Below, in pieces: positions 1 through 6,405 of a DNA stretch of 14,079 nt. Made by a program: the position numbers and the translations under genes. The DNA is from Fibrobacterota bacterium (GTDB taxonomy: Bacteria > Fibrobacterota > Chitinivibrionia > Chitinivibrionales > Chitinispirillaceae), in contig JAEYNR010000063.1 in the NCBI GenBank assembly GCA_023412475.1, positions 1-14,079 on the forward strand. Reading direction: 5' to 3'. The notes beneath the pieces were generated by a model. The model saw only the letters and a list, made by a program, of their open reading frames with translations, was not told the DNA's origin and searched no databases. Each line of letters starts with the position of its first letter. Position 1 is the stretch's first letter.

Positions 1-207
1 AACAGTAATGCTTCATACATTCGTGTGAATTAGTGTTTCCTTATTCGAGTTATTCGTGTTTCATATATAACAAAATTGCAGAGGTAACACGAATCACACA
101 AACAAGAATAAGACTCGAATATACACGAATAAGAAAAAGAAACAGTAATGGTCCATACATTCGTGTGAATTAGTGTTTCCTTATTCGAGTTATTCGTGTT
201 TCATATA
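1..207. repeat. Direct repeat of about 67 bp, two copies 140 bp apart, with a partly inverted spacer
   Basis: Positions 1-67 and 141-207 are nearly identical, differing only around positions 11-13 and 151-153. Both carry the words ATTCGTGTGAATTAGTG and TTATTCGAGTTATTCGTG. The spacer (about 78-135) has related words in the opposite orientation (AACACGAATCACAC, ACACGAATAAG), so the block is a mix of direct and imperfect inverted copies. No open frame of note covers it. This looks like a multicopy intergenic repeat. The left end is cut by the window edge, so more copies may lie outside. Function is unknown. Confidence 0.8.
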
Positions 208-400
208 ATTGGTTCATTACCATCCAAACGGATTAAATAAAATTGACAAACAGGGTATGTTCTATGTATAAAATTTCAGAGGTACACAGGTGTTTGTTAG
301 CAAAATCCCCCCGCTGGAAGCGCCCTCTTTATTAAGGGGGGAAAGGGTGAATTCCACAATGTTAAAGGAATATGTGTTAACTCGTTATTGTAATAGCCTG
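208..400. other. Intergenic stretch without a recognisable gene
   Basis: I see no gene here. The one notable motif is a C-run/G-run pair at about 306-347 (CCCCCC ... GGGGGG) flanking a small CGCT/AGCG inverted pair. It resembles the C-rich/G-rich intergenic repeats scattered in many genomes. There is no T-tract that would make it a convincing terminator. Confidence 0.5.
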
Positions 401-600
401 TTAAAATGTGGCTAAATTCAACGATTTAGGGCAATAGAATTGGAATTTTTTTGCGTGCCCAACCTTTTTTGCAATCTTAAGGGCGTGAGCGTTCAATCAG
501 GGTGTCCTTTTCAGTTGCTTCATCAATCGACATAGCCTTTATCTGAAAAAATCCAATTTCCACCCTTTGACTGTCTGCTTCTATCAAGTTCTTAAAAATT
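401..600 (-). pseudogene. Possible frameshifted remnant of an unidentified gene
   Basis: On the minus strand the frame ending at the stop at 477-479 reads protein-like text (for example IEADSQRVEIGFFQIKAM, then SIDEATEKDTLIE). Skipping one base near 490 lets the reading continue in another frame (AHALKIAKKVGHAKKF) to a stop at 401-403. No start codon with a ribosome binding site is visible, and the upstream end runs into the terminator hairpin at 604-637. Two adjacent protein-like frames joined by a one-base shift suggest a decayed gene. Stop-free runs of about 40 codons can also arise by chance in this base composition. No family was recognised. Confidence 0.22.
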
Positions 601-637
601 GAACCAGTCCCCTTGATATCCTTATCAAGGGAACTGG
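590..637 (-). terminator. Rho-independent terminator of the 222-residue gene
   Basis: Positions 604-618 and 623-637 form a 15-bp stem with a 4-nt loop. On the minus strand the single plus-strand mismatch becomes a G-U pair. In transcript order the stem is followed by TTCAATTTTT. It lies about 48 nt beyond the stop codon of the minus-strand gene ending at 685, as expected for its terminator. Confidence 0.85.
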
Positions 638-684
638 CCTGTTCCCATCAACGAAAGAAGCATATATTCTTCATACACTACCGG

Positions 685-1353
685 TTAAGAGTCAACACTT
701 TCTTCTGTAACAACCTGCTTTTCTGTTGATGTCTCATTTCCCTGTTGTTCCAACTCTTTAGCAGCTTTTCTGACGGCCTTGTCTTTGACCTGACTGTATT
801 CCGGAGAGTTTTGACCGAATTCTCTGCGAATAAAGGGTCTTACTTCATAAATAAAATCTTCCGCCTTATCCAGAGCAAGATTCTTTACTTTTATGCTGTT
901 ACGATAAATCCTGCGTGCTTCTCTGTCTTCAGTTAATTCCAGATCAAGTTCATCACTTATCGGTATTAGCTCCTCAAGCGCAGTAGAAGCAAAAGGAAGC
1001 TTTTCCTGATTATCCTCAATGAACCCAATCATTTTATCTAAGTTAATTATAAACAGGTCCGGTTTAACTTTGGACTCCTGCCAGTCCATTTTTGCTACTC
1101 CCGGAAGTCTCTTTACCAGCAGATTCCTGTATTTTATAAAAGCGTCCTTTGCCTTTACTATTACCGGAGTGGTGTCTGTCACTTCTGCATGCCATGCAAG
1201 CTCCAGCCGGTCGTGTTCTTTGATTGCATTGTCCAACTCAGATGAAATGTCAACTGAATCCTGGTGGAATACCGTTTGAAGTTTTGGATATTTGGTGGTT
1301 AAAGCTGTAACTATCCGAATGCCTGCTACTACTTCAGATTGGCTGTAGGCCAT
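685..1353 (-). CDS. Hypothetical protein, 222 residues, predicted helical
   Basis: I do not recognise the family. The protein starts MAYSQSEVVAGIR. It is rich in charged residues and mostly helix-favouring, with no signal peptide, no membrane segment and no obvious catalytic or metal-binding motif. A central region (residues about 60-110) contains an aromatic/basic stretch (FIKYRNLL, then MDWQESKVKPDLF). The C-terminal 40 residues are hydrophilic and probably disordered (KAAKELEQQGNE onward). The ATG is preceded by AAAGGAG (minus strand, complement of 1361-1367) at about 7 nt, which supports this start. The gene stands alone, transcribed away from the haem operon, and ends at a strong hairpin terminator. 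The good RBS, terminator and undisturbed frame argue that it is real. It is probably a soluble cytoplasmic protein. The function cannot be inferred from context. Confidence 0.8.
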   Translation of the reverse strand: MAYSQSEVVAGIRIVTALTTKYPKLQTVFHQDSVDISSELDNAIKEHDRLELAWHAEVTDTTPVIVKAKDAFIKYRNLLVKRLPGVAKMDWQESKVKPDLFIINLDKMIGFIEDNQEKLPFASTALEELIPISDELDLELTEDREARRIYRNSIKVKNLALDKAEDFIYEVRPFIRREFGQNSPEYSQVKDKAVRKAAKELEQQGNETSTEKQVVTEESVDS

Positions 1354-1734
1354 AAAGCATCTCCTTTAAAAAAAATGATCAGTTTCCCATCTCTGATCTT
1401 TCAAATGTGATGGGGTGAATTAATTACTGCAATTATGAAATTAGATTAAAGCTTTTTTAGCCAGATGCTTTTCAATCAAATGAAATTGATATACCTCTTT
1501 CTGGCTACTATCCGAAATCAAATTGACCTTAGAAATCTGTCAGTTAATTTATTCTAAGATCTGTCGAATTAAAACCTGAAAAGGAACCAATGAAATAAAA
1601 AAACGCGAACAAATAGAAACTTTTAGATCGAATTGCCTGAAATTCAGGCGTAAATCTTAAGGGACGTATAAATAGGAAAGAAACTTGAAAACTATAATAA
1701 AAAGATAAACAAATAAATGACTCAGCGCAACTAT
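1354..1734. other. AT-rich intergenic region without a gene
   Basis: No coding frame is convincing. It holds the RBS and presumably the promoter of the minus-strand gene ending at 685, but no clean -35/-10 pair could be picked. A 7-bp inverted repeat (TAGCCAG at 1458-1464, CTGGCTA at 1501-1507) surrounds a smaller CAAT/ATTG pair. Its role is unknown. Confidence 0.5.
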
Positions 1735-2000
1735 TTGCCGATCCCCTCTTGTTAGGTGCAGGCGAAATGTGGCAAAGCGTTATGGCGAGCGATGCTGCAA
1801 GCTCCCGGGGTCTGGAGACTTCATCGAGTTAAACGAACTGAAGTTGAAAGCTTCCAGGGAAGTCACTGGAAGGTTCTTTATGATAACATCCATTCCAAGG
1901 ATGGAGGCGTAAAATATGGTGCACCAACGTAAAAGGAGGGGCATCAGAAGACACCAGTGCAGGGTTGAGACACAGATAAGGGTCTGCACAGGCTGTATCC
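1735..2000 (+). other. Structured, possibly decayed element with stacked hairpins
   Basis: This segment is higher in GC than its flanks. It can fold locally: CTGGAG pairs with a downstream CTTCCAG around a nested CTTCA/TGAAG stem (about 1810-1857). CTTCCAG/CTGGAAG (about 1851-1873) is a competing 7-bp pair, and TCCATTCC/GGATGGA lies at about 1889-1905. Two plus-strand frames also read protein-like fragments (for example VKRTEVESFQGSHWKV and GDFIELNELKLKASREVTG), but each is short and stop-bounded. This fits a decayed mobile element (a group II intron or a transposon relic) or a structured RNA. I cannot assign it to a family. Confidence 0.3.
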
Positions 2001-2226
2001 ATGAAGTGGACTTGCTTCGAATTTCAAATTTTCCTGCTATTGTTCCTGTTTCGAATTTAAAATCACTGTAATCTGGAATTTTTTTTGGAATTTAAGATTT
2101 GTGATTTGCGATTTATTTGGAATACAGTGATTTTTCGTAAAATTAACCGGACACTACTGATAGGGACATCAGAATAAGATAAAGGGGCAATTCTATGTAT
2201 GTGATAATTCATGAAAAGAAGGAATA
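2001..2226. other. AT-rich intergenic stretch, no gene
   Basis: Low-complexity A/T words recur here (GGAATTT, GATTTGTGATTTGCGATTT, TTCGAATTT twice). No promoter or gene is convincing. The last ~20 bp merge into the degenerate left edge of the 21-bp tandem array. Confidence 0.4.
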
Positions 2227-2901
2227 ATTCCGCAGGAATGAGGAAAATTAAGTGGAAATGAAGAGAAAATAATGCAGATGTAAGGAATCCTGTGCAGATG
2301 AAAAGTATTCTGTGCGGGTGAAAAGCTGTTCTGTGCAGGTGAAAAGCTGTCCCATGCAATTGAAAAGTATTCTGTGCAAAAGACAAGTAATTCTGTTCAG
2401 GCGAAGAGGTATCCTGTTCAGGAGTAAAGACATGCTGTGCAGGTGAAAAGGCGTTCTATGCAAATGGTAAGCATTCTTCGCAGGAGACAAGGAAATCTGC
2501 GCAGGTGCAAAGGTGTTCTATGCAGATGAAAAGGTATTCTGCGCAGGAGACAAGTAATTCTGTTCAGGCGAAGAGGTGGTGTGTTCAGGTAAAGAGGTAT
2601 TCTTTTCAGACGAAGAATAATTCTGTTTCGCTAAAGAATAATTCTGTTTCGCTAAAGAATGATTCTGTTTCGCTAAAGAATGATTCTGTTTCGACGAAGA
2701 ATGATTCTGTTTCGACGAAGAGTAATTCTGTTTCGACGAAGAGTAATTCTGTTTCGACGAAGAGTAATTCTGTTTCGATGAAGAGTAATTCTGTTTCGAT
2801 GAAGAGTAATTCTGTTTCGATGAAGAGTAATTCTGTTTCGATGAAGAGTAATTCTGTTTCGATGAAGAGTAATTCTGTTTCGATGAAGAGTAATTCTGTT
2901 T
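2227..2901. repeat. 21-bp tandem array of about 32 units grading from degenerate to identical
   Basis: Units align on a 21-bp period. The left part (2227-2601) has divergent units of the type CTGTGCAGGTGAAAAG, with at least two 20-bp units. One hybrid unit follows at 2602-2622 (CTTTTCAGACGAAG). Then come 13 units of the type CTGTTTCGxxGAAGA/CTGTTTCGCTAAAGA in exact 21-bp phase (2623-2895). Within these the variants are blocked: 3 with CTA, 4 with ACG, and 6 identical copies with ATG (2770-2895). The array ends abruptly in a partial unit at about 2901. The period is seven codons, so a stop-free frame (2505-3005, GTG start) encoding NSVSMKS-type heptads arises automatically. With no RBS and frame-breaking 20-bp units upstream, I do not call it a gene. 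There are no spacers, so it is not a CRISPR array. Confidence 0.93.
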
Positions 2902-3216
2902 ATGGTTTATTTATTCTTTTAATCATCAAATACAGGTCACTATCATGTTTCAAATTCTTATTACGAGAATACTGTTTCTACAAAAACAGTTTTCTTTCCA
3001 AATAATAACTCTGCATTCCAAATCAATTTACCAATACCCTACCGTTTCATTTTCTTGAATTGTTACCTGCCCCCTTATCACCGGTTTGCGATTAAATTAT
3101 CATCCATAAGGCCCACCTGCAAAGACAACTCTACTTTGCTGGAACATCAATTGCAGAAACATCGTGAGGGTAGCTGAACAGATTCTTGTTAAGTTCGGTT
3201 TTTCTCTGGAGGCAAA
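2902..3216. other. Intergenic region between the tandem array and the reductase gene
   Basis: I see nothing coding here. The last bases contain the ribosome binding site GGAGG (3208-3212) of the gene starting at 3217. No strong promoter match could be chosen. Confidence 0.45.
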
Positions 3217-3837
3217 ATGAAAATCGGAATAATTGGAGCTGGGCATATTGGTGGAACTTTGGCCAGATTATGGGCTAATAGTGGACATCAGGTTACAGTC
3301 AGCTCAAGGCATGTGGAACAGTTGGAACCCTTGGTAAGTCAGATCGGTTCAAATATCTTTAATGACAGCGTAGAGGAAGCAGCAAAGTTTGGTGAAATAG
3401 TGGTTTTATCGATTCCCTTGGGAGGTATCAAGACTACAGGGGCCAGAATTGCCAACCATCTGGTTAATAAAACCGTGATAGATACCATGAACCCTTTTAT
3501 TGAAAGAGATGGAGATGTGGCAAAAGAGATAATAGAAAGTGGGCTCTCATCGGGGGAAGCGACTCAAAAGCGGTTTCCATCAGCCAGAATCGTACGGGCT
3601 TTCAGTAGTGTCAGATACCCCGATCTTATCACTCAGAATCATCGTAATCCACCTCTGGTGGCTATTCCTTTTGCCACCGATGACCAGAATTCCCGAAACG
3701 CGGTAGTACAATTAATTAAAGATGCGGGCTTTGAGCCATTTGATCTTGGTACTTTAGAGCAATCCAAGCCCCAGGATCCTGGTGGAATGCTATTTGGAAG
3801 AGCACTTACTTCCAATCAGATAAAAGAACTTCTATAG
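3217..3837 (+). CDS. NAD(P)-binding oxidoreductase of the F420_oxidored (NADPH-dependent F420 reductase-like) family
   Basis: The N-terminus MKIGIIGAGHIGGTLARLW is a Rossmann dinucleotide-binding fold with GxGxxG at residues 7-12. It is followed after the second strand by SSRH (about residues 30-33), where a Ser/Arg pair commonly contacts the NADP 2'-phosphate. The 206-residue length and the motifs VVLSIPLGGI, VIDTMNPF and ARIVRAFSSV match the single-domain family related to the F420H2:NADP oxidoreductase and the pyrroline-5-carboxylate reductase N-domain. Such proteins in organisms without F420 are poorly characterised, so the true substrate is unknown. GGAGG sits 4 nt before the ATG. The gene has its own terminator, so it is probably a monocistron not tied to haem synthesis. 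The Rossmann assignment is firm and the electron partner is inference. Confidence 0.82.
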   Translation: MKIGIIGAGHIGGTLARLWANSGHQVTVSSRHVEQLEPLVSQIGSNIFNDSVEEAAKFGEIVVLSIPLGGIKTTGARIANHLVNKTVIDTMNPFIERDGDVAKEIIESGLSSGEATQKRFPSARIVRAFSSVRYPDLITQNHRNPPLVAIPFATDDQNSRNAVVQLIKDAGFEPFDLGTLEQSKPQDPGGMLFGRALTSNQIKELL

Positions 3838-3869
3838 CCACCGCTGAAGTAGTTTTCCTCACATTCCCA

Positions 3870-3912
3870 AACTGTCTTCACCTGTAAAGACAGTTCTTTT
3901 CTGCTTTTGAAC
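3870..3912 (+). terminator. Rho-independent terminator of the reductase gene
   Basis: AACTGTCTT (3870-3878) pairs perfectly with AAGACAGTT (3887-3895) around an 8-nt loop. The T-rich stretch CTTTTCTGCTTTT follows. It lies 33 nt past the stop codon and separates this gene from the haem operon. Confidence 0.8.
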
Positions 3913-4007
3913 AGAAAAAACGATTCAACCAACTAATTTACTCCAAGTGAGGAGATCTTTTGTGTCTGATTTACTAAATTTGATCATAACTGCTAAGAGA
4001 TTATATT

Positions 4008-4036
4008 TTTACTGAAATTGTATATATTATGATAAT
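4008..4036 (+). promoter_or_regulatory. Candidate sigma-70-type promoter of the haem operon
   Basis: TTTACT (4008-4013) and GATAAT (4031-4036) are 17 bp apart and match the -35 and -10 consensus at 4/6 and 5/6. They lie between the upstream terminator and ahbC, which would give a leader of about 108 nt. A second possible pair, TTGATC (3980-3985) and TATATT (4002-4007), has 16-bp spacing. No FNR-type TTGAT-N4-ATCAA site was found. Confidence 0.5.
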
Positions 4037-4051
4037 CCCGGAAAGCGAGTT

Positions 4052-4129
4052 CTGAGGTTTAGCCACTTTTAAAGCGATCAAACTCAGGGAGAGGTTTCAA
4101 GTAAACAGGAAAAGGCAACTTCTTTTTCC
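4052..4129 (+). promoter_or_regulatory. Structured 5' leader of the haem operon: two hairpins before the ahbC ribosome binding site
   Basis: The first hairpin pairs CTGAGGTTT (4052-4060) with AAACTCAG (4080-4087), with one bulged G. The second pairs GGAAAAGG (4108-4115) with CTTTTTCC (4122-4129), including one G-U, and ends 8 nt before AAGGA (4138-4142). Neither matches a riboswitch consensus I know, including cobalamin. Hairpins placed just ahead of the RBS of a ten-gene operon could control expression, but that is inference. Confidence 0.35.
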
Positions 4130-4150
4130 CCGATCATAAGGAATAACATA

Positions 4151-5329
4151 ATGATAGGTATTTCAAAGCTTTATTGCGCAACGATTGAACCATCCGATCC
4201 AGTCAGATATGGTCGCAAATCGGGCAATCTTCCATCCCACCTGCTTCAGTTCTCCTCGGATAAAAAGCCGGTAGTGGTATGGAATTGTACCAGAAGATGC
4301 AATCTGAAATGTCGTCACTGCTATTCCGAATCACAGAACATCGAATACGACCAGGAGATGAGTACAGATGAAGCACTTGCATTTATTGATGATTTGGCAA
4401 GTTACGGAATTCCGGTGCTTCTTTTTTCTGGTGGGGAGCCTCTATTGCGCCCCGATCTTCTTCAACTGATCTCTCATGCCCGCAATAGGGGTATCCGTTG
4501 TGTTATCTCCACCAATGGTACCATGATTAATGCAGATATGGCCACCAGGCTTGGGAATGCCGGTCTCTCTTATGTAGGAGTCAGTCTTGATGGGCTTTCT
4601 GTTAAACATGATGAATTCCGGCAGGTACAAGGGGCTTTCGAACGGGCAATCAGAGGAATAAGGTATTGTCGGGAAGCAGGAATCAAGGTCGGGCTCAGAT
4701 TTACTATAACCAAAGATAATGCTGGTGAAATTCCTGGAATATTTGATCTTCTTGAACAGGAGAATATTCCCCGTATCTGTTTTTATCACCTTGTCTACAC
4801 CGGACGGGGCTCGGAGTTAAAGAACAGTGATATGGATCATGAAGGCACCAGAAAGCTTCTGGATATGATTATAGACCGGACTAACGATCTTCATCAAAGG
4901 GGTAAAAAAGTTGAAGTGCTCACTGTAGACAATCATGCTGATGGGGTTTATTTGTATCTCAGGATGAAAAAGGAGAACTCCGGGCGTGCTGATAGTGTGA
5001 TGGAGCTTTTGCGGATGAACGGAGGCAACAGCACCGGAATTGGAATCGGTTGCGTGTCGTGGGATGGAACGGTTCATCCGGATCAATTCTGGCGACATCA
5101 CAGCTTAGGAAATGTAAGGGAAAAACCTTTCAGCTCAATCTGGAGCAGTGAAACTAACTCGCTACTGGTATCACTTCGAAACCGCAAAGTACTTCTGAAA
5201 GGACGCTGCGGACGTTGTGTCTGGCAAGATATCTGTAATGGAAATTTCCGGGCACGGGCCGAATCGGTTTATGGGGATATGTGGCAGGAAGATCCGGCAT
5301 GTTATCTGACTGAAGATGAAATAAGCTAA
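4151..5329 (+). CDS. ahbC: Radical SAM 12,18-didecarboxysiroheme deacetylase AhbC (NirJ1-like)
   Basis: AhbC removes the C2 and C7 acetate side chains of 12,18-didecarboxysiroheme to give iron-coproporphyrin III. The N-terminal signature MIGISKLYC followed by LPSHLLQFS is characteristic of AhbC/NirJ1. The radical SAM cluster motif CxxxCxxC is C50, C54, C57, and the SAM-binding GGEP is at 94-97. A C-terminal SPASM/twitch-like region supplies C301, C353, C356, C362 and C384 for an auxiliary cluster. The 392-residue length is normal for the family. AAGGA lies 8 nt before the ATG. It is the first gene of the operon, 89 nt before hemB. It could be confused with the haem d1 enzyme NirJ, but no nirS, nirF, nirN or nirE is nearby, and ahbA, ahbB and ahbD are all present. 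Confidence 0.88.
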   Translation: MIGISKLYCATIEPSDPVRYGRKSGNLPSHLLQFSSDKKPVVVWNCTRRCNLKCRHCYSESQNIEYDQEMSTDEALAFIDDLASYGIPVLLFSGGEPLLRPDLLQLISHARNRGIRCVISTNGTMINADMATRLGNAGLSYVGVSLDGLSVKHDEFRQVQGAFERAIRGIRYCREAGIKVGLRFTITKDNAGEIPGIFDLLEQENIPRICFYHLVYTGRGSELKNSDMDHEGTRKLLDMIIDRTNDLHQRGKKVEVLTVDNHADGVYLYLRMKKENSGRADSVMELLRMNGGNSTGIGIGCVSWDGTVHPDQFWRHHSLGNVREKPFSSIWSSETNSLLVSLRNRKVLLKGRCGRCVWQDICNGNFRARAESVYGDMWQEDPACYLTEDEIS

Positions 5330-5338
5330 GCATAACAG

Positions 5339-5389
5339 TTTGAGATATGAGATCTTTTAGGGATCTTCAAAATTTGAGATATCAGATCT
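5339..5389 (+). repeat. 17-bp direct repeat in the ahbC-hemB gap
   Basis: TTTGAGATATGAGATCT (5339-5355) and TTTGAGATATCAGATCT (5373-5389) differ at one base and start 34 bp apart. AGATC and GATCT words between them can form a small hairpin. This is the only sizeable gap inside the operon. The pair could be a regulatory site or simply a short intergenic repeat. Confidence 0.6.
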
Positions 5390-5418
5390 AAGAATAGAGA
5401 TTTGAGGGGTTTGAAAAT

Positions 5419-6405
5419 ATGGGTTATCCGCAAGTACAGATGCGCAGACTGAGATCAAGTGAACTGATTCGTTCTATGATTCAGGAAACCAGGCTTTCAC
5501 CGGCAGATTTCGTCATGCCGCTTTTTATCTGTCCTGGTGTTGGTGTAAAGGCTCCTATCGGTTCGATGCCCGGCGTTTATCGTATGTCTGTTGATAACAT
5601 ACTCTCTGAATGCCGGAGGATACGAAACCTGGGCATTCGGGCGGTTCTTCTTTTCGGTATCCCGGAACATAAAGATGAAACCGGAGAAATCGGTGCAGAT
5701 AAAAACGGTATAGTTCAACAGGCTATCGGGGCCATTAAAAGCGAGTTTGATGATGATCTTATGGTAATAACCGATGTCTGCAACTGTGAATATACCACAC
5801 ATGGACATTGCGGTGTTGTAGTAAATGGCAAGATCGACAATCAACGCACGATCGAGATACTGGCGAAACAGGCATTGTCTCATGTTATTGCTGGTGCAGA
5901 TATTGTAGCACCTAGCGACATGATGGATGGAAGAGTTGGGGCAATCAGAAATGCTCTGGACTCAGAGGGGTTCTCAGACACCCCTATCATGTCTTATGCA
6001 GTAAAATATGCATCTGCTTTTTACGGGCCTTTCCGCGATGCTGCGGATTGTGCACCAAAATTTGGTGATCGGAAAACCTATCAGATGAACCCTGCAAATG
6101 CCATTGAAGCATTAAGAGAAGTTGAATTGGATCTGCAGGAGGGAGCCGATATAGTAATGGTTAAGCCGGCTTTATCCTATCTGGATATAATTAACCGCGT
6201 AAAAAATAAATTCAACGTTCCTGTAGCAGCCTATAATGTAAGCGGTGAGTATTCAATGGTAAAGGCTGCCGCCCAGAATAACTGGATTGACGAAAACAGA
6301 GTGATAATGGAAATCCTTACTTCTATAAAGAGAGCTGGAGCCGGCTTGATTATTTCTTATCATGCAGATCAGGCATGTGAACTTTTGCAGGAAGAGAAGT
6401 TTTAA
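5419..6405 (+). CDS. hemB: Delta-aminolevulinic acid dehydratase (porphobilinogen synthase) HemB
   Basis: HemB condenses two 5-aminolevulinate molecules to porphobilinogen in the cytoplasm. It is full length (328 residues, family about 320-340). The two active-site lysines are visible: K196 in SYAVKYAS and K249 in MVKPALSYLD, the second being the Schiff-base lysine. The zinc-type cysteine triad C121, C123, C131 is present in DVCNCEYTTHGHCG, which points to a zinc-dependent enzyme rather than the magnesium type. The N-terminal RMRR-like stretch (QMRRLRSSELIR) is typical. GAGGGG is 9 nt before the ATG. Its stop overlaps the ahbD start by one base (TAATG), so the two are probably translationally coupled. 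Confidence 0.97.
   Translation: MGYPQVQMRRLRSSELIRSMIQETRLSPADFVMPLFICPGVGVKAPIGSMPGVYRMSVDNILSECRRIRNLGIRAVLLFGIPEHKDETGEIGADKNGIVQQAIGAIKSEFDDDLMVITDVCNCEYTTHGHCGVVVNGKIDNQRTIEILAKQALSHVIAGADIVAPSDMMDGRVGAIRNALDSEGFSDTPIMSYAVKYASAFYGPFRDAADCAPKFGDRKTYQMNPANAIEALREVELDLQEGADIVMVKPALSYLDIINRVKNKFNVPVAAYNVSGEYSMVKAAAQNNWIDENRVIMEILTSIKRAGAGLIISYHADQACELLQEEKF

Noticed and set aside
306..347. C-run/G-run hairpin as a terminator
   Set aside because: Pairing is interrupted, no T-tract follows, and no gene ends next to it on either strand.
2063..2490. Minus-strand frames of 107 and 80 residues rich in His/Leu/Phe repeats
   Set aside because: They are the complement of the degenerate 21-bp array. 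The repeated LHRT-type words follow from the DNA period, and neither has a usable RBS.
2227..2901. CRISPR array
   Set aside because: Units are contiguous 21-bp repeats with no unique spacers, and no cas genes are nearby.
3975..4090. FNR/DNR or cobalamin-riboswitch control of the operon
   Set aside because: No TTGAT-N4-ATCAA palindrome is present, and the leader lacks the conserved cobalamin box words. A lone GCCACT is not enough.
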